64,000 nucleotides of DNA from Ferrovaceae bacterium (lineage in GTDB: Bacteria > Pseudomonadota > Gammaproteobacteria > Burkholderiales > Ferrovaceae): the NCBI GenBank assembly GCA_027449685.1, contig DAIDLC010000002.1, forward strand, positions 151,477 to 215,476, read 5' to 3'. The notes below the pieces were generated by a model, which saw only the letters and a list, made by a program, of their open reading frames with translations, had not been told where the DNA came from and ran no database searches. Of this stretch, positions 20,048 through 33,690 are shown piece by piece (within the stretch, counting starts at the first letter, position 1; the number at the start of each line of letters is the position of its first letter). Both the position numbers and the translations under genes were made by a program.

Positions 20048-21952
20048 ATGGATTATCCAAAAAAATTTGATGTAATCGTCATCGGAGGAGGGCATGCGGG
20101 TACTGAAGCCGCGCTCGCGGCCGCACGTTCAGGAGCGCTGACATTACTTCTGACCCATAACATGGAGAGCCTGGGGCAAATGTCATGCAATCCTGCAATT
20201 GGTGGGATCGGCAAGGGGCATTTAGTCAAGGAAATCGATGCGCTAGGCGGAGTAATGGCACTAGCTGCAGATTACGCAGGGATTCAACTCAGAATACTGA
20301 ATGCACGAAAGGGACCTGCTGTGCAAGCAACACGTGCCCAGGCAGATCGGATGCGCTATAAACACTACATTCGCCATACTCTGGAAAACCAAGAAAGGCT
20401 GTGGTTACTTCAACAGCCAGCCAGTGAACTATGGGTTGAAGGGGCGCGTGTCAAGGGAGTTGTAACGCAAATGGGTGTGAGGATTACTGGCGAAACTGTA
20501 ATCCTGACAACCGGAACCTTCCTGTCAGGTCTCATGCATGTGGGCTTATCTCAAAGTCCTGGTGGTAGGGCGGGAGACCCACCAACCATTGCATTAGCGG
20601 AACAATTACGTGAAATGGCTTTGCCCGCGGGTCGGATGAAAACGGGAACGCCACCACGCCTAGATGCCAGGAGTATCCGTTACGAAGTGCTGCAAGCACA
20701 AGCAGGTGACGAACCAAGGCCTGTGTTCTCCATGATGGGGCACGCGCGCATGCATCCTCGTCAAGTCAAATGCTGGATAACCCATACAAACGAAAAGACA
20801 CACGACATCATTCGAGCAGGGTTGGATCGGTCGCCACTCTATACCGGGGTCATCGAAGGTGTCGGACCACGCTACTGCCCTTCTATCGAGGATAAAATTC
20901 ATCGCTTTAGTGACAAAAGCACACACCAAGTGTTTTTAGAGCCGGAGGGATTGGATACTAACGAGATCTACCCCAATGGTATATCCACCAGCCTTCCCTT
21001 CGATGTGCAATGGGATCTTGTACGATCCATCCCTGGATTGGAGCAGGCTCATGTTTTGCGACCAGGCTATGCCATCGAATACGATTTCTATGATCCAAGG
21101 GCGTTAAAATCTTCTCTAGAGTCGAAAAACATTGAGGGACTCTATTTTGCGGGTCAGATCAATGGAACGACCGGATATGAAGAGGCCGCGGCGCAGGGGC
21201 TATTGGCCGGCATCAATGCTTCGCGACGAGCACGCAGCTTAGAGGCATGGTGTCCAGCACGCTATGAGTCCTATCTCGGAGTACTTGTGGATGACTTGAT
21301 TACCAAAGGGGTGACCGAACCTTATCGCATGTTTACAAGCCGTGCCGAATATCGATTGTACCTTCGCGAAGATAATGCGGATTTACGACTCACCGAAACA
21401 GGGCGGAAATTGGGTTTGGTGGATGACGTACGTTGGAGAGCCTTTGCGACAAAGCGAGAAAGCCTGCAACGGGAGCTCCGTCGACTTGGTCAAACCTGGA
21501 TTGGGCCCGGCGACGTGGACCAAAGGTTGGCATTGGAGATTCTTGGACAGCATCTGGAAAAAGAGCAAACGCTTGAAGAAATATTACGCCGACCCGCGGT
21601 AAGTTATAGCGCGCTTATGCGATTGAGCGCTACACGACCTGTCCCACCATTGAACGCTACGGAAGCGGAACAAGTGGAAGTCCATACAAAATATGAAGGG
21701 TATATCGCTCGGCAACGCGAAGAAGTAACACGCCATCGAGATCAGGAGCAACTAAAAATCCCCTCGTCCATGGACTATTCAGAGGTACGCGGCTTGTCTC
21801 ACGAGGCAGAACAACTCCTCAGAAAACATCGCCCCGAAACCTTGGGGCAAGCGAGTCGAATGGCCGGCATGACACCCGCGGCCATTGCATTGTTGCTGGT
21901 GCATTTAAGGCGCATACACACAAAGGACCTCACTGAACATGCCATCCACTAA
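20048..21952 (+). CDS. mnmG: tRNA uridine-5-carboxymethylaminomethyl modification enzyme MnmG (GidA)
   Basis: FAD-dependent partner of MnmE. 634 residues: FAD-binding [21 protein letters not shown] near 10-30, [23 protein letters not shown] near 47-70 with its conserved Cys, [12 protein letters not shown] near 197 and the second conserved Cys region, [19 protein letters not shown] near 366-385, and the helical C-terminal domain. AAGAGG is a good ribosome site. Its end overlaps rsmG by 14 bases. Confidence 0.98.
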   Translation: MDYPKKFDVIVIGGGHAGTEAALAAARSGALTLLLTHNMESLGQMSCNPAIGGIGKGHLVKEIDALGGVMALAADYAGIQLRILNARKGPAVQATRAQADRMRYKHYIRHTLENQERLWLLQQPASELWVEGARVKGVVTQMGVRITGETVILTTGTFLSGLMHVGLSQSPGGRAGDPPTIALAEQLREMALPAGRMKTGTPPRLDARSIRYEVLQAQAGDEPRPVFSMMGHARMHPRQVKCWITHTNEKTHDIIRAGLDRSPLYTGVIEGVGPRYCPSIEDKIHRFSDKSTHQVFLEPEGLDTNEIYPNGISTSLPFDVQWDLVRSIPGLEQAHVLRPGYAIEYDFYDPRALKSSLESKNIEGLYFAGQINGTTGYEEAAAQGLLAGINASRRARSLEAWCPARYESYLGVLVDDLITKGVTEPYRMFTSRAEYRLYLREDNADLRLTETGRKLGLVDDVRWRAFATKRESLQRELRRLGQTWIGPGDVDQRLALEILGQHLEKEQTLEEILRRPAVSYSALMRLSATRPVPPLNATEAEQVEVHTKYEGYIARQREEVTRHRDQEQLKIPSSMDYSEVRGLSHEAEQLLRKHRPETLGQASRMAGMTPAAIALLLVHLRRIHTKDLTEHAIH

Positions 21953-22664
21953 ATTAATCGAGGGGCTACAGGCGATGTCTCTTGATGCATCGCCCAGAAA
22001 TGTGGGGATGCTGGAGCACTATCTGGATTTGTTGGAGAAATGGAATGCGGTCATCAACCTCACGGCCATTCGTGAGCGCGAGAGGATGATCACGCTCCAT
22101 GTGCTGGATAGTTTAACTGCCATGCCCTGGGTGAACAGGGTGGGGCGCTTGCTGGATGTGGGCAGTGGAGGGGGGCTACCCGGAATCCCCTTGGCCATAT
22201 TGTCCCCCCAGATGGCGGTGATGCTACTGGAGCCCAACCAGAAAAAGGCCGCCTTTTTAAGGCAAGTAAAGCTGGAGCTCGGATTAGAGAACGTCAGCAT
22301 CGAGGCGCAACGCGTAGCACAGTGGCATCCAAATCTGAAACCCTTTGACAGGATTATCTCCAGAGCCTTTTCCGATTTGGTGGAGTTTACCAGTGCCTCA
22401 AGCCACTTGCTGGCACCTGAGGGGCAATGGATCGCCATGAAAGGCGCACTGCCCACTGAAGAACTAGCCAAACTGCCCAATCATCTGGGTTTTCAAAGCA
22501 TTCCTGTGAATGTTCCGGGGTTGCAGATACAAAGACATCTGATCGTCGTACAGTCGATCATACCTGCCGATCCTCAAGACGCTACGGCTATTTCGAGAGG
22601 AACAGTGGGGGAACCGGCGGGTATGTCCCAGAAATCAATCAGCCCGGAGCCAGTCAGCTCATGA
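21939..22664 (+). CDS. rsmG: 16S rRNA (guanine-527-N7) methyltransferase (GidB)
   Basis: Methylates G527 of 16S rRNA. 241 residues with the SAM-binding motif [17 protein letters not shown] near 68-84 and [14 protein letters not shown] near 137-150. The last 30 residues are hydrophilic and extend past the usual end. Overlaps mnmG at the start and parA at the end (ATGA), so mnmG-rsmG-parA-parB are translationally linked. Confidence 0.96.
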   Translation: MPSTKLIEGLQAMSLDASPRNVGMLEHYLDLLEKWNAVINLTAIRERERMITLHVLDSLTAMPWVNRVGRLLDVGSGGGLPGIPLAILSPQMAVMLLEPNQKKAAFLRQVKLELGLENVSIEAQRVAQWHPNLKPFDRIISRAFSDLVEFTSASSHLLAPEGQWIAMKGALPTEELAKLPNHLGFQSIPVNVPGLQIQRHLIVVQSIIPADPQDATAISRGTVGEPAGMSQKSISPEPVSS

Positions 22665-23464
22665 CGCGCATTATTGCAGTCACCAACCAGAAGGGTGGGG
22701 TGGGGAAAACCACAACGGTGGTGAATGTGGCCGCTAGCCTGGTTGCCCTGGAACAAAGGACCTTGCTCGTGGATCTGGATCCTCAAGGCAATGCCACCAC
22801 GGGCAGTGGTGTAGATAAATCGGCTTTGACCCAATCCGTCTACCACGTATTATTACAACAGGCATCCATTCCTCAGGTAAAAACCCGGTCTTCTGCAGGT
22901 GGCTTTGACGTGCTCCCGGCTAATCGGGAATTGGCCGGAGCCGAGGTGGAGTTGGTGGATGCTCCCCAGCGAGAATATCGCTTGAGGGAAGCCCTGGAAG
23001 CAGTAAAGAATGACTACGATGTGATTCTCATCGACTGTCCGCCTGCATTAAATATGTTAACAATCAATGGGTTAACGTCGTGCTGGCGAGTAATTATCCC
23101 GATGCAATGCGAGTATTATGCCTTGGAAGGATTGTCCGATCTGGTGCAAACCATACGCCGCGTGCGTGGTCATTTGAACCCAAACCTGGAAATTGAAGGC
23201 CTGTTGAGAACCATGGTGGATCCGAGAAACGCATTGTCACAACAGGTTTCATCGCAGCTGGAAAGATATTTTGGGGAGAAGGTGTATAAAACCGCGATTC
23301 CGCGCAACGTACGGTTAGCCGAAGCGCCCAGCCATGGACAACCTGCGTTGCAGTATGATCCATCCTCCAAAGGGGCACAGGCTTATCTTCAGTTAACCAA
23401 AGAGATGCTGGAACGATTCAAACAGGCCTTCCCAACAGAAGCATCTCGGGAGCAGAGGACATGA
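22661..23464 (+). CDS. parA: chromosome partitioning ATPase ParA (Soj)
   Basis: Deviant Walker ATPase that moves ParB-parS complexes. 267 residues: KGGVGKTTTVVNVAASL at residues 11-27, LVDLDPQGNATTGSG near 38-52, IDCPPALNMLTING near 125-138. No N-terminal DNA-binding domain, so it is the short chromosomal Soj type. ATGA overlap with rsmG and with parB. The two parS sites 2.7-2.9 kb upstream are its natural system. Confidence 0.97.
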   Translation: MTRIIAVTNQKGGVGKTTTVVNVAASLVALEQRTLLVDLDPQGNATTGSGVDKSALTQSVYHVLLQQASIPQVKTRSSAGGFDVLPANRELAGAEVELVDAPQREYRLREALEAVKNDYDVILIDCPPALNMLTINGLTSCWRVIIPMQCEYYALEGLSDLVQTIRRVRGHLNPNLEIEGLLRTMVDPRNALSQQVSSQLERYFGEKVYKTAIPRNVRLAEAPSHGQPALQYDPSSKGAQAYLQLTKEMLERFKQAFPTEASREQRT

Positions 23465-24330
23465 TGGCAAAAGCAAAGGGTCTCGGTCGTGGATTGGATG
23501 CATTACTCGGAGATGATCGGAAAACGCCGGAAGGCGCAGATCGTGCACCGGCCAGCTTGCCAGTGGGCCAGTTACAGCCGGGTCGCTACCAGCCCAGAAC
23601 GCATATGGATATGGCCTCTCTGGAGGCGTTGAGTGACTCCATACGGACCCAGGGTTTGCTGCAGCCGATTTTGGTTCGCCCAGCAGCGCAGGGGTCCTAT
23701 GAAATCATTGCTGGCGAAAGGCGCTGGCGCGCAGCACAGATGGCAGGACTGCAAGAAGTACCAGTGCTGGTGCGAAATATTCCCGACGAATCAACCCTGG
23801 CCGTGGCTTTGATCGAAAATATCCAGCGCGAGAATTTAAACCCGCTGGAAGAGGCGCAGGGTCTGGAGCGCTTGATCAGAGAATTTGGCATGACCCATGA
23901 TACGGCGGCTGAGGCGGTGGGTCGATCACGTAGTGCAGTGACTAATCTGCTGCGTCTACTCCACTTGAATGCCAACGTGCGCTCACTCATGATGACCGGC
24001 GACTTGGAGATGGGGCATGCCCGAGCGCTTTTGCCGCTGGATGAAGGCGCGCAACAACAGGTGGCACAACAAGTGATACTCCATGGGTGGTCTGTGCGCG
24101 ATACCGAGCGCCAGGTTCAGAAACGGCTCAAGGAAGTCCGAAAGGTACCAGAGGAGGCCAGCGCTGTAACGAAATCACGGGATTTGATCAACCTGCAAAA
24201 TGAACTATCAGATCTTCTGGGGGCAGAGGTCACGTTGAAGGAACGCAAAAGCGGCAGCGGTGCCTTGTCGATCAGATACCATGATCTGGATCATTTGGAG
24301 GGAATCCTGCAGCGCCTCAGAAAAGAATGA
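23461..24330 (+). CDS. parB: chromosome partitioning protein ParB (Spo0J)
   Basis: CTPase that binds parS and spreads. 289 residues: N-terminal KGLGRGLDALLGD motif for ParA contact, ParB/Srx domain with the CTP-binding GERRWRAAQMAGL near 84-96, ENIQRENLNPLEEAQ near 119-133, the helix-turn-helix near 150-180 and a C-terminal dimerisation domain. ATG 23461 overlaps the parA stop. Confidence 0.97.
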   Translation: MMAKAKGLGRGLDALLGDDRKTPEGADRAPASLPVGQLQPGRYQPRTHMDMASLEALSDSIRTQGLLQPILVRPAAQGSYEIIAGERRWRAAQMAGLQEVPVLVRNIPDESTLAVALIENIQRENLNPLEEAQGLERLIREFGMTHDTAAEAVGRSRSAVTNLLRLLHLNANVRSLMMTGDLEMGHARALLPLDEGAQQQVAQQVILHGWSVRDTERQVQKRLKEVRKVPEEASAVTKSRDLINLQNELSDLLGAEVTLKERKSGSGALSIRYHDLDHLEGILQRLRKE

Positions 24331-24364
24331 GCGCGCAGGTACCCAGTAGGCGTACAAGCAATCA

Positions 24365-25560
<1,196 letters not shown>

Positions 25561-25657
25561 CATCGGCCCGGACTCAACGAGCCCCATTAGGTAATATGCT
25601 GTTCTGGAACAACGGATTACAAAGCAAGAAAGGGCAATTTAGGATTTTTGGCATTAG

Positions 25658-25960
<303 letters not shown>

Positions 25961-25990
25961 TTGGCCAACTGCGACCTGAGGAGTTAAGGC

Positions 25991-26461
25991 ATGGATATTA
26001 ATGCCACATTATTGGGTCAAGCCGTTACCTTTGCGATTCTGATCTGGTTCACCATGAAGTTTGTTTGGCCTCCTCTGGTGGCCGCTTTGGATGAACGAGC
26101 ACGCAAAGTTGCTGACGGTCTGGCTGCTGCCGAACGGGCCAAGCAGGATTTGGCTAAAGCGGAAATGCTATCGACCGACGCATTGAACAAAGCCAAAGGC
26201 GAAGCCGTAGAAATCATTGCCTTGTCCGAAAAGCGTGCCTCCGAAATCATCAATCAGGCGCGACAAGAGGCCCTGGTGGAGGCTGAACGGGTCAAGACAC
26301 AAGCCAAGGCGGAAGTGGATCTGGAAATCACCAAAGCGCGCGAAGCATTGCGCGATCAGGTGGCGGATCTGGCCGTGGCAGGTGCGGAAAAAATTCTGCG
26401 CCGGGAAATTAATGCCCAAGCCCATTCCGAATTGCTGGTTGCGATTCGCGCTGAACTTTAA
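25991..26461 (+). CDS. atpF: ATP synthase Fo subunit b
   Basis: Peripheral stalk subunit. 156 residues with one N-terminal membrane helix (about 5-25, [16 protein letters not shown]) and a long Ala/Lys/Glu-rich coiled coil that reaches F1. Only one b-type gene is present. A TGAGGAG ribosome site lies about 8 bases before the ATG. Confidence 0.97.
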   Translation: MDINATLLGQAVTFAILIWFTMKFVWPPLVAALDERARKVADGLAAAERAKQDLAKAEMLSTDALNKAKGEAVEIIALSEKRASEIINQARQEALVEAERVKTQAKAEVDLEITKAREALRDQVADLAVAGAEKILRREINAQAHSELLVAIRAEL

Positions 26462-26470
26462 GGATGGACC

Positions 26471-27007
26471 ATGGCTGAAATCTCGACTTTGGCAAGACCG
26501 TACGCGGAAGCCGTTTTCAAACTGGCGTTGGAAGAAAACGACACGGCCGGCTGGAGCGACCAGTTGCAGGGGTTGGCTGCTGTAGCCCAAGACCCGGCGG
26601 TGGCGCAACTGGTGGGCAATCCCAAGTTGGACAAGACCCAGTTGGTCACCCTGTTTACGGATGTCTTGCAAGGGTATCTGTCACCGGAGGGCCAGCAGTT
26701 GCTACAACTTCTGGTGCATAACCACCGTGTGGAAGTACTCCCTGCCATTCGCGATCAGTACGCGCAATTGCTACATGACCATGTGGGACAACTGGATGCC
26801 CATATCGAGTCAGCCTTCCAGATGACGAGTCAAGAGGTACAAGCCTTGGTACATCAGATGGAGTCCCGCTTCGGCAAAAAGGTTAATCCCGAAGTGACAG
26901 TGAACGACACATTGATTGGAGGCGTGCGGATCACGGTGGGAGATGTGGTGATCGACAGTTCGGTGCGTGCCCGATTGGCACAAATGGCAGTCGCCCTAAA
27001 ACGTTAA
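26471..27007 (+). CDS. atpH: ATP synthase F1 subunit delta
   Basis: Links the peripheral stalk to the top of F1. 178 residues beginning STLARPYAEAVFKLALE and ending with the GGVRITVGDVVIDSSVRARL segment diagnostic of delta/OSCP. AAGGA overlaps the atpF stop and serves as ribosome site. Confidence 0.97.
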   Translation: MAEISTLARPYAEAVFKLALEENDTAGWSDQLQGLAAVAQDPAVAQLVGNPKLDKTQLVTLFTDVLQGYLSPEGQQLLQLLVHNHRVEVLPAIRDQYAQLLHDHVGQLDAHIESAFQMTSQEVQALVHQMESRFGKKVNPEVTVNDTLIGGVRITVGDVVIDSSVRARLAQMAVALKR

Positions 27008-27049
27008 GCAGGTTTGTCGCAGGATGCGACGGCCAGTCAGGAGAACATC

Positions 27050-28591
27050 ATGCAGTTGAATCCATCAGAAATTAGCGAACTGATCAAGGCGAAGATCCAG
27101 AATCTTCCCGTGACAGCAGAAGCGCGCACCCAAGGGACCGTAGTCTCTGTGACGGACGGGATTGTGCGCATTCACGGCCTGACGGACGTGATGCAAGGCG
27201 AAATGCTGGAGTTTCCTCAAAATACGTTTGGTCTGGCCCTCAACCTGGAGCGCGACTCGGTGGGTGCGGTAATTTTGGGCGAATACGAACATATTACAGA
27301 AGGCGATACGGTCACCTGTACCGGACGGATTCTGGAAGTACCCGTGGGCCCGGAATTGATTGGCCGGGTCGTGGATGCCTTGGGAAAGCCCATCGACGGG
27401 AAAGGTCCTATTGCAGCCAAACAATCATCACCCATCGAAAAAATTGCGCCGGGGGTCATTTGGCGCAAGTCGGTGACACAACCCGTTCAAACCGGATTGA
27501 AGTCTATAGATTCCATGGTTCCCGTGGGACGGGGACAGCGTGAATTGATCATTGGTGACCGGCAAACGGGAAAAACAGCTGTTGCGGTAGACACCATCAT
27601 CAATCAGAAGGGTCAGAACATGACCTGCATTTACGTGGCCATCGGGCAAAAAGCCTCCTCAGTGGTCAACGTGGTTCGCAAACTGGAAGAGCATGGCGCC
27701 ATGGAATACACCATTGTCGTTGCCGCCACGGCCTCCGATTCTGCAGCCATGCAATTCATTGCGCCGTATTCCGGCTGTTCCATGGGCGAATATTTCCGCG
27801 ATCGGGGCCAGGATGCCTTGATCATTTACGATGACTTGACCAAGCAAGCGTGGGCTTACCGTCAAATTTCTCTGTTACTGCGGCGTCCTCCCGGACGAGA
27901 AGCCTACCCAGGGGACGTCTTCTATCTGCATTCACGCTTGCTGGAACGTGCGGCGCGAGTCAACGAGGAATATGTTGAGCGGGAAACCAAAGGAGAGGTC
28001 AAGGGACAAACGGGTTCTCTGACGGCCCTGCCCATCATCGAGACCCAGGCCGGGGATGTGACGGCATTCGTTCCCACCAACGTGATTTCCATTACCGACG
28101 GACAGATCTTTCTGGAAACCGACTTGTTCAACGCGGGCATCCGTCCCGCCATCAATGCCGGGATTTCCGTATCTCGCGTGGGTGGGGCCGCGCAAACCAA
28201 GGTCATCAAAAAACTGGGCGGCGGGATTCGCCTGGCCTTGGCGCAATATCGTGAACTGGCAGCTTTCGCCCAATTTGCCTCGGATCTGGACGAAGCCACA
28301 CGCAAACAGCTGGAGCGTGGGCGCATGGTGACCGAACTGATGAAACAAGCCCAGTATGCCACCTTGTCGGTTGCAGAAATGGCGGTGACTTTGTATTCGG
28401 TCAACAAGGGCCACTATGACGAGGTAGAAGTCAAACGGGCGCTTGCCTTCGAAGCGGGTCTGCGGGCTTTCCTCAAAACCAAATACGCGGCCTTGATGGA
28501 AAAGATTGCAGCCACCAATGACATGGATAGTGAAGCCGAAAAAACCTTGGAAGCGGCGATTGCAGATTTCAAGAAAACAGGCGTCTATTGA
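27050..28591 (+). CDS. atpA: ATP synthase F1 subunit alpha
   Basis: Non-catalytic nucleotide-binding subunit. 513 residues from ATG 27050 ([19 protein letters not shown]), chosen because AGGAG lies 8 bases upstream; a TTG at 27014 would add 12 residues that look non-coding. P-loop [18 protein letters not shown] near 169-186 and the [14 protein letters not shown] signature near 363-376. Confidence 0.98.
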   Translation: MQLNPSEISELIKAKIQNLPVTAEARTQGTVVSVTDGIVRIHGLTDVMQGEMLEFPQNTFGLALNLERDSVGAVILGEYEHITEGDTVTCTGRILEVPVGPELIGRVVDALGKPIDGKGPIAAKQSSPIEKIAPGVIWRKSVTQPVQTGLKSIDSMVPVGRGQRELIIGDRQTGKTAVAVDTIINQKGQNMTCIYVAIGQKASSVVNVVRKLEEHGAMEYTIVVAATASDSAAMQFIAPYSGCSMGEYFRDRGQDALIIYDDLTKQAWAYRQISLLLRRPPGREAYPGDVFYLHSRLLERAARVNEEYVERETKGEVKGQTGSLTALPIIETQAGDVTAFVPTNVISITDGQIFLETDLFNAGIRPAINAGISVSRVGGAAQTKVIKKLGGGIRLALAQYRELAAFAQFASDLDEATRKQLERGRMVTELMKQAQYATLSVAEMAVTLYSVNKGHYDEVEVKRALAFEAGLRAFLKTKYAALMEKIAATNDMDSEAEKTLEAAIADFKKTGVY

Positions 28592-28617
28592 TCTTTCACC
28601 GGAACGCGGAGTAACTC

Positions 28618-29493
28618 ATGGCTGGTTCAAAAGAAATCCGGATGAAGATCAAGAGCGTGCAAAACACGCGCAAGATCACCAAGGCAATGGAAATGGTGGC
28701 GGCCAGCAAAATGCGCAAAGCACAAGAGCGCATGCGTGCTTCACGCCCCTACGGCGAAAAAATTCGCCAGGTTGCCACCCATTTGGCCCAGGCTCATCCC
28801 GAGTACCAACACCCCTTTTTGGTGCGACGCGAAACCATTCGCTCCGTGGGGGTAGTGGTGATCACCTCCGACAAGGGCCTGTGCGGAGGTCTCAACACCA
28901 ACTTGCTACGCTCCTTGACCCAATCCATGAAAAAGTGGGAAGAGCAGGGGGCCAAAGTGCACGCGGTGGCCATTGGCAGTAAGGGTTTCGGGTTTCTGCA
29001 GCGCATCAATGTGCCTATTGAAGCCCACGCCAGTCATTTGGGGGATTATCCCCATCTGGACAAGCTGATCGGTCCGGTCAAAACGCTGCTGGACATGTAC
29101 GCGCAAGGCCACGTGGATGCGGTTTACCTGGCCTATAACCGCTTCGTGAACACCATGAAACAGGATCCTACTGTAGAAGCCTTGCTGCCCCTTCCGGACC
29201 ATCGTCTGAAGGGTGAGAGTCTGCATGAATCCATGTCCTGGGACTATATTTACGAACCTGATCCGCGGGTCGTGATCGACGAATTGCTGCTGCGTTATGT
29301 GGAAGCCCTGGTCTATCAAGCGGTGGCCGAAAACATGGCCTCCGAGCAAAGTGCCCGGATGGTTGCCATGAAAGCGGCTTCGGACAATGCGGGTAACGTC
29401 ATTGGCGAACTCCAGCTGGTCTATAACAAATCTCGTCAGGCGGCAATTACCAAGGAACTGTCCGAAATTGTGGGCGGGGCGGCGGCCGTCTGA
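28618..29493 (+). CDS. atpG: ATP synthase F1 subunit gamma
   Basis: Central rotating shaft. 291 residues; N-terminal helix [20 protein letters not shown] with [17 protein letters not shown], the [16 protein letters not shown] segment near 81-96, and the C-terminal helix [20 protein letters not shown]. Confidence 0.98.
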   Translation: MAGSKEIRMKIKSVQNTRKITKAMEMVAASKMRKAQERMRASRPYGEKIRQVATHLAQAHPEYQHPFLVRRETIRSVGVVVITSDKGLCGGLNTNLLRSLTQSMKKWEEQGAKVHAVAIGSKGFGFLQRINVPIEAHASHLGDYPHLDKLIGPVKTLLDMYAQGHVDAVYLAYNRFVNTMKQDPTVEALLPLPDHRLKGESLHESMSWDYIYEPDPRVVIDELLLRYVEALVYQAVAENMASEQSARMVAMKAASDNAGNVIGELQLVYNKSRQAAITKELSEIVGGAAAV

Positions 29494-29526
29494 TTTAACA
29501 TTCAATATCTAAACTTTTCTACTTAG

Positions 29527-30915
<1,389 letters not shown>

Positions 30916-30930
30916 CGAGGAATGCCCCCA

Positions 30931-31356
30931 ATGGCCAATACCATGCAGGTCGATGTCGTCAGCGCAGAAGCTCAAATCTTTTCTGGTCTGGCCGAGTTTG
31001 TAGTACTGCCTGGAGAGGTGGGAGAGTTGGGTATTTATCCCCGACACACCCCGCTGATTACGCGTATCAAGCCGGGTGCAGTGCGTTTGCGCTTGCCCGG
31101 ACAGGCCCAGGAAGAGATGGTATTTGTCTCGGGGGGTATTCTGGAAGTCCAGCCCGACTCTGTGACCGTTCTGGCAGACACGGCGATTCGGGCGCATGAT
31201 CTGGACGAGGCCAAGGCCGCCGAAGCCAAACGGCTGGCCGAGGAGCAGCTCAAAAATAACGGCGCTTCCATCGACTACGCTCGGGCCGAGGCCGAGTTGG
31301 CTGATGCCATCGGGCAGTTGGCCACCATCAAGAAGTTCCGTAAAACAGGTCACTGA
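30931..31356 (+). CDS. atpC: ATP synthase F1 subunit epsilon
   Basis: Couples rotor to c-ring and inhibits ATP hydrolysis. 141 residues: beta-sandwich domain ([31 protein letters not shown] seen in part) and C-terminal two-helix region rich in Ala/Glu. ATG 30931 is preferred because the GAGG ribosome site is 11 bases upstream; for ATG 30922 the spacing is only 2 bases. Last gene of the atp operon, followed by glmU after 5 bases. Confidence 0.96.
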   Translation: MANTMQVDVVSAEAQIFSGLAEFVVLPGEVGELGIYPRHTPLITRIKPGAVRLRLPGQAQEEMVFVSGGILEVQPDSVTVLADTAIRAHDLDEAKAAEAKRLAEEQLKNNGASIDYARAEAELADAIGQLATIKKFRKTGH

Positions 31357-31361
31357 TCCCG

Positions 31362-32753
31362 GTGCCCGAGCACACGGTCCCAACAACGCCATTACAAGCG
31401 GTCGTTCTGGCCGCAGGCCAAGGCAAACGCATGCACTCGCGTTTGCCCAAAGTCCTTCATCCCTTGGCAGGGCGCCCCATGCTGGAGCATGTGCTGCACG
31501 CCGTGCAGGCGCTGCAGCCAGAAAAAATCGTCGTGGTATATGGCCATGGCGGCCAGGCGTTACAGCAAGCCTTGGTCGATGCGCCCGTGACTTGGGCCTT
31601 GCAACAGGAGCAGCGCGGCACAGGCCATGCACTGCTCCAGGGCGCTCCCCACCTGCAGTCAGAAGGGACCGTTCTGGTTCTTTATGGGGATGTCCCCTTG
31701 TTGCAGAGCACCACCCTGAGCCAGCTCGTTGCACGCTGCCAAGGACGACACCTCGTATTGCTCACCCAACATCTGCTCGACCCTACGGGTTATGGACGCA
31801 TTCTGCGCACCAGTCTGGGAGAGGTTTGTGGCATCCGGGAAGAAAAAGACGCTACGGTGGAGGAGCGATCCATCACCGAGGTCAATACGGGTATCATGGC
31901 CCTGCCTGCAGCCCGGATGACCCATTGGTTACAGGCCTTGAATTGTGCCAACGCCCAGCAGGAATATTATTTGACCGATGTGGTGGTGCAAGCGGTGGAA
32001 CAAGGTGTGCAAGTGCTCACAGTCACGCCAGAGTTTTCCTGGGAGGCCATGGGTGTCAACAACCAATCTCATCTGGCGCAGTTGGAGCGGATCTATCAAC
32101 GGGAGCAGGCACGGCAATTGATGGAAGCTGGCGTGCACCTGGCAGATCCGGCACGCATCGACGTGCGGGGCACTTTACACTGCGGTCAGGATGTTCAGAT
32201 CGATGTGGGCTGTATCTTTGAAGGACAGGTTACCCTGGAGGATGGGGTTCGGGTGGGCGCACATAGCGTTTTGCGTCACTGCCACGTAGCTGCAGAAACG
32301 GTGCTGCAGCCCTATTGCCATCTGGATGGCGTGCAGGTCGGCCCGGCCAATCGTTTGGGGCCCTACGCGCGTCTTCGTCCAGGCGCGATTACCGGATCAG
32401 GGGTCCACGTGGGAAATTTCGTGGAGGTAAAAAATACCTCGCTGGGGGACCACACCAAGGCCAATCATCTCACCTACCTGGGTGATGCCACCGTTGGGCG
32501 TGGCGTCAACATTGGAGCGGGAACCATTACCTGCAATTACGATGGGGTCAACAAACACCACACCACGATTGGGGACGATGTCTTCATTGGGTCGGATACT
32601 CAATTGGTGGCCCCAGTGACAGTGGAGCAAGGGGCCACGATTGGCGCAGGGTCAACCATCGTCAGCCGGGCACCCGGGCACCAGCTGACCTTGTCACGCT
32701 CCAAACAAATCACCATACCCCGTTGGCAACGTCCGGCACGAAAAAAAACGTGA
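31362..32753 (+). CDS. glmU: bifunctional GlmU (GlcN-1-P acetyltransferase / GlcNAc-1-P uridyltransferase)
   Basis: Makes UDP-GlcNAc for peptidoglycan and LPS. 463 residues, GTG start. N-terminal pyrophosphorylase domain with VVLAAGQGKRMHSRLPKVLHPL near 14-35 and QRGTGHAL near 88; C-terminal left-handed beta helix of hexapeptide repeats from about 245, including NFVEVKNTSLG, YLGDATVGRGVNIGAGTITCNYDG and the acetyl-CoA site. Very close to atpC and probably co-transcribed with the atp operon. Confidence 0.97.
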   Translation: MPEHTVPTTPLQAVVLAAGQGKRMHSRLPKVLHPLAGRPMLEHVLHAVQALQPEKIVVVYGHGGQALQQALVDAPVTWALQQEQRGTGHALLQGAPHLQSEGTVLVLYGDVPLLQSTTLSQLVARCQGRHLVLLTQHLLDPTGYGRILRTSLGEVCGIREEKDATVEERSITEVNTGIMALPAARMTHWLQALNCANAQQEYYLTDVVVQAVEQGVQVLTVTPEFSWEAMGVNNQSHLAQLERIYQREQARQLMEAGVHLADPARIDVRGTLHCGQDVQIDVGCIFEGQVTLEDGVRVGAHSVLRHCHVAAETVLQPYCHLDGVQVGPANRLGPYARLRPGAITGSGVHVGNFVEVKNTSLGDHTKANHLTYLGDATVGRGVNIGAGTITCNYDGVNKHHTTIGDDVFIGSDTQLVAPVTVEQGATIGAGSTIVSRAPGHQLTLSRSKQITIPRWQRPARKKT

Positions 32754-32806
32754 CCTAACCGTAATGCGTCACGTATTCGTTAACAGTCCAAACCACGCAT
32801 CGGTTA
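32748..32806. repeat. nested inverted repeats at the glmU-dsbA convergent junction
   Basis: ACGTGAC (32748-32754) pairs with GTCACGT (32768-32774), and TAACCG..ATGCG (32756-32768) pairs with CGCATCGGTTA (32796-32806) with a two-base bulge. The two hairpins are mutually exclusive. No T-run follows on either strand, so a rho-independent terminator is not supported; a convergent-transcription structure is possible. Confidence 0.35.
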
Positions 32807-32826
32807 CAAGCGCTCCACAGTTCGCA

Positions 32827-33465
32827 TCACTGCCCTTTTTCGTGGGCAGCCAGTCGGATTAAATCATCCAGTACCGGAAACAATGCGGCGTTACTTCCGG
32901 TCATGCTGGGTTCGGTACGGTATTTGCCATCCACGATAACGGTGGGAACGGCATCAACACCATAGGACATGGCTTTCTGATCCCCCCGTTGCACTTTCGA
33001 CTGTACGGTAAAAGAGTGGTACGTATCGATGAATTTCTGACGATTGATGCCCTGTTTGGCCATCCAGTCGAACAGGGTATCCTCAGAGGTCAAGTCGATA
33101 TGGTCCCTGTGTAGCGCCGTGAAAATTTTTTCATGAACCAGATCCACTTGGTTGAGTGCCTCCAGGGTGTAGTAGGTGCGTGCCAGTGTCGCCCATTGCG
33201 CGCGGCCAAAACTTACCGGAATGCGCTTATACACCACATTGGCCGGAAGCTTTTTGGCCCAAGGCTCGATTTGAGGGGCCAAACTGCTGCAATGGGGACA
33301 GGCGTATGAAAACACCTCGATCACTTCGACCTTGCGCGGGTTATCCGTGGGTTGCGCGGGATTGATACGGACATAATCGTGATCCAGAACGGCGCCGAAG
33401 GCACTGCTGCTGGCCAGAATGCCCAGAATGAGCCAGCTTTTGAGGCGATTCAAGAGTCCTTGCAT
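32827..33465 (-). CDS. dsbA: thiol:disulfide interchange protein DsbA
   Basis: Periplasmic oxidase introducing disulfides into exported proteins. 212 residues: signal peptide (basic start, hydrophobic LKSWLILGILASSSAFG, cleavage about residue 24), thioredoxin-fold active site SYACPHCSS with CPHC at 56-59, inserted helical domain, and the cis-Pro loop VDAVPTVIVDG. Downstream of argS and a SPOR protein as in many betaproteobacteria. Confidence 0.95.
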   Translation of the reverse strand: MQGLLNRLKSWLILGILASSSAFGAVLDHDYVRINPAQPTDNPRKVEVIEVFSYACPHCSSLAPQIEPWAKKLPANVVYKRIPVSFGRAQWATLARTYYTLEALNQVDLVHEKIFTALHRDHIDLTSEDTLFDWMAKQGINRQKFIDTYHSFTVQSKVQRGDQKAMSYGVDAVPTVIVDGKYRTEPSMTGSNAALFPVLDDLIRLAAHEKGQ

Positions 33466-33616
33466 GATCGGTATCCTTTTTCAGAGAAGGGCGACGACAT
33501 CAAGCGTCATAAAAAAACTGGTACTGTAACAGGCCTGAGCCATGAAATCGTGACAAATCTTGTCGGGGTTGGCGCACGCAACGGGGTGTCACCTGCCTAA
33601 TCTACTGAAGTTGGTC

Positions 33617-33639
33617 CGGCCGCTATCAGGATAAGCGGC
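33617..33639 (-). repeat. hairpin downstream of the SPOR gene
   Basis: GGCCGCT at one arm and AGCGGCC at the other form a 7-base-pair stem with a 9-base loop about 50 bases after the SPOR stop. No T-run follows. It could end the argS-SPOR transcript by a factor-dependent route or stabilise its 3' end. The rest of 33466-33690 shows nothing recognisable. Confidence 0.35.
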
Positions 33640-33690
33640 CAGCTGTTCAACAGGGAGCGTGCATGTGCAATGGAAAGAAGGGCGCATGGG

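Noticed and set aside
31196..32221. 341-codon plus-strand frame over atpC and glmU
   Set aside because: Out-of-frame shadow of glmU with Pro/Arg/Gly-rich composition.
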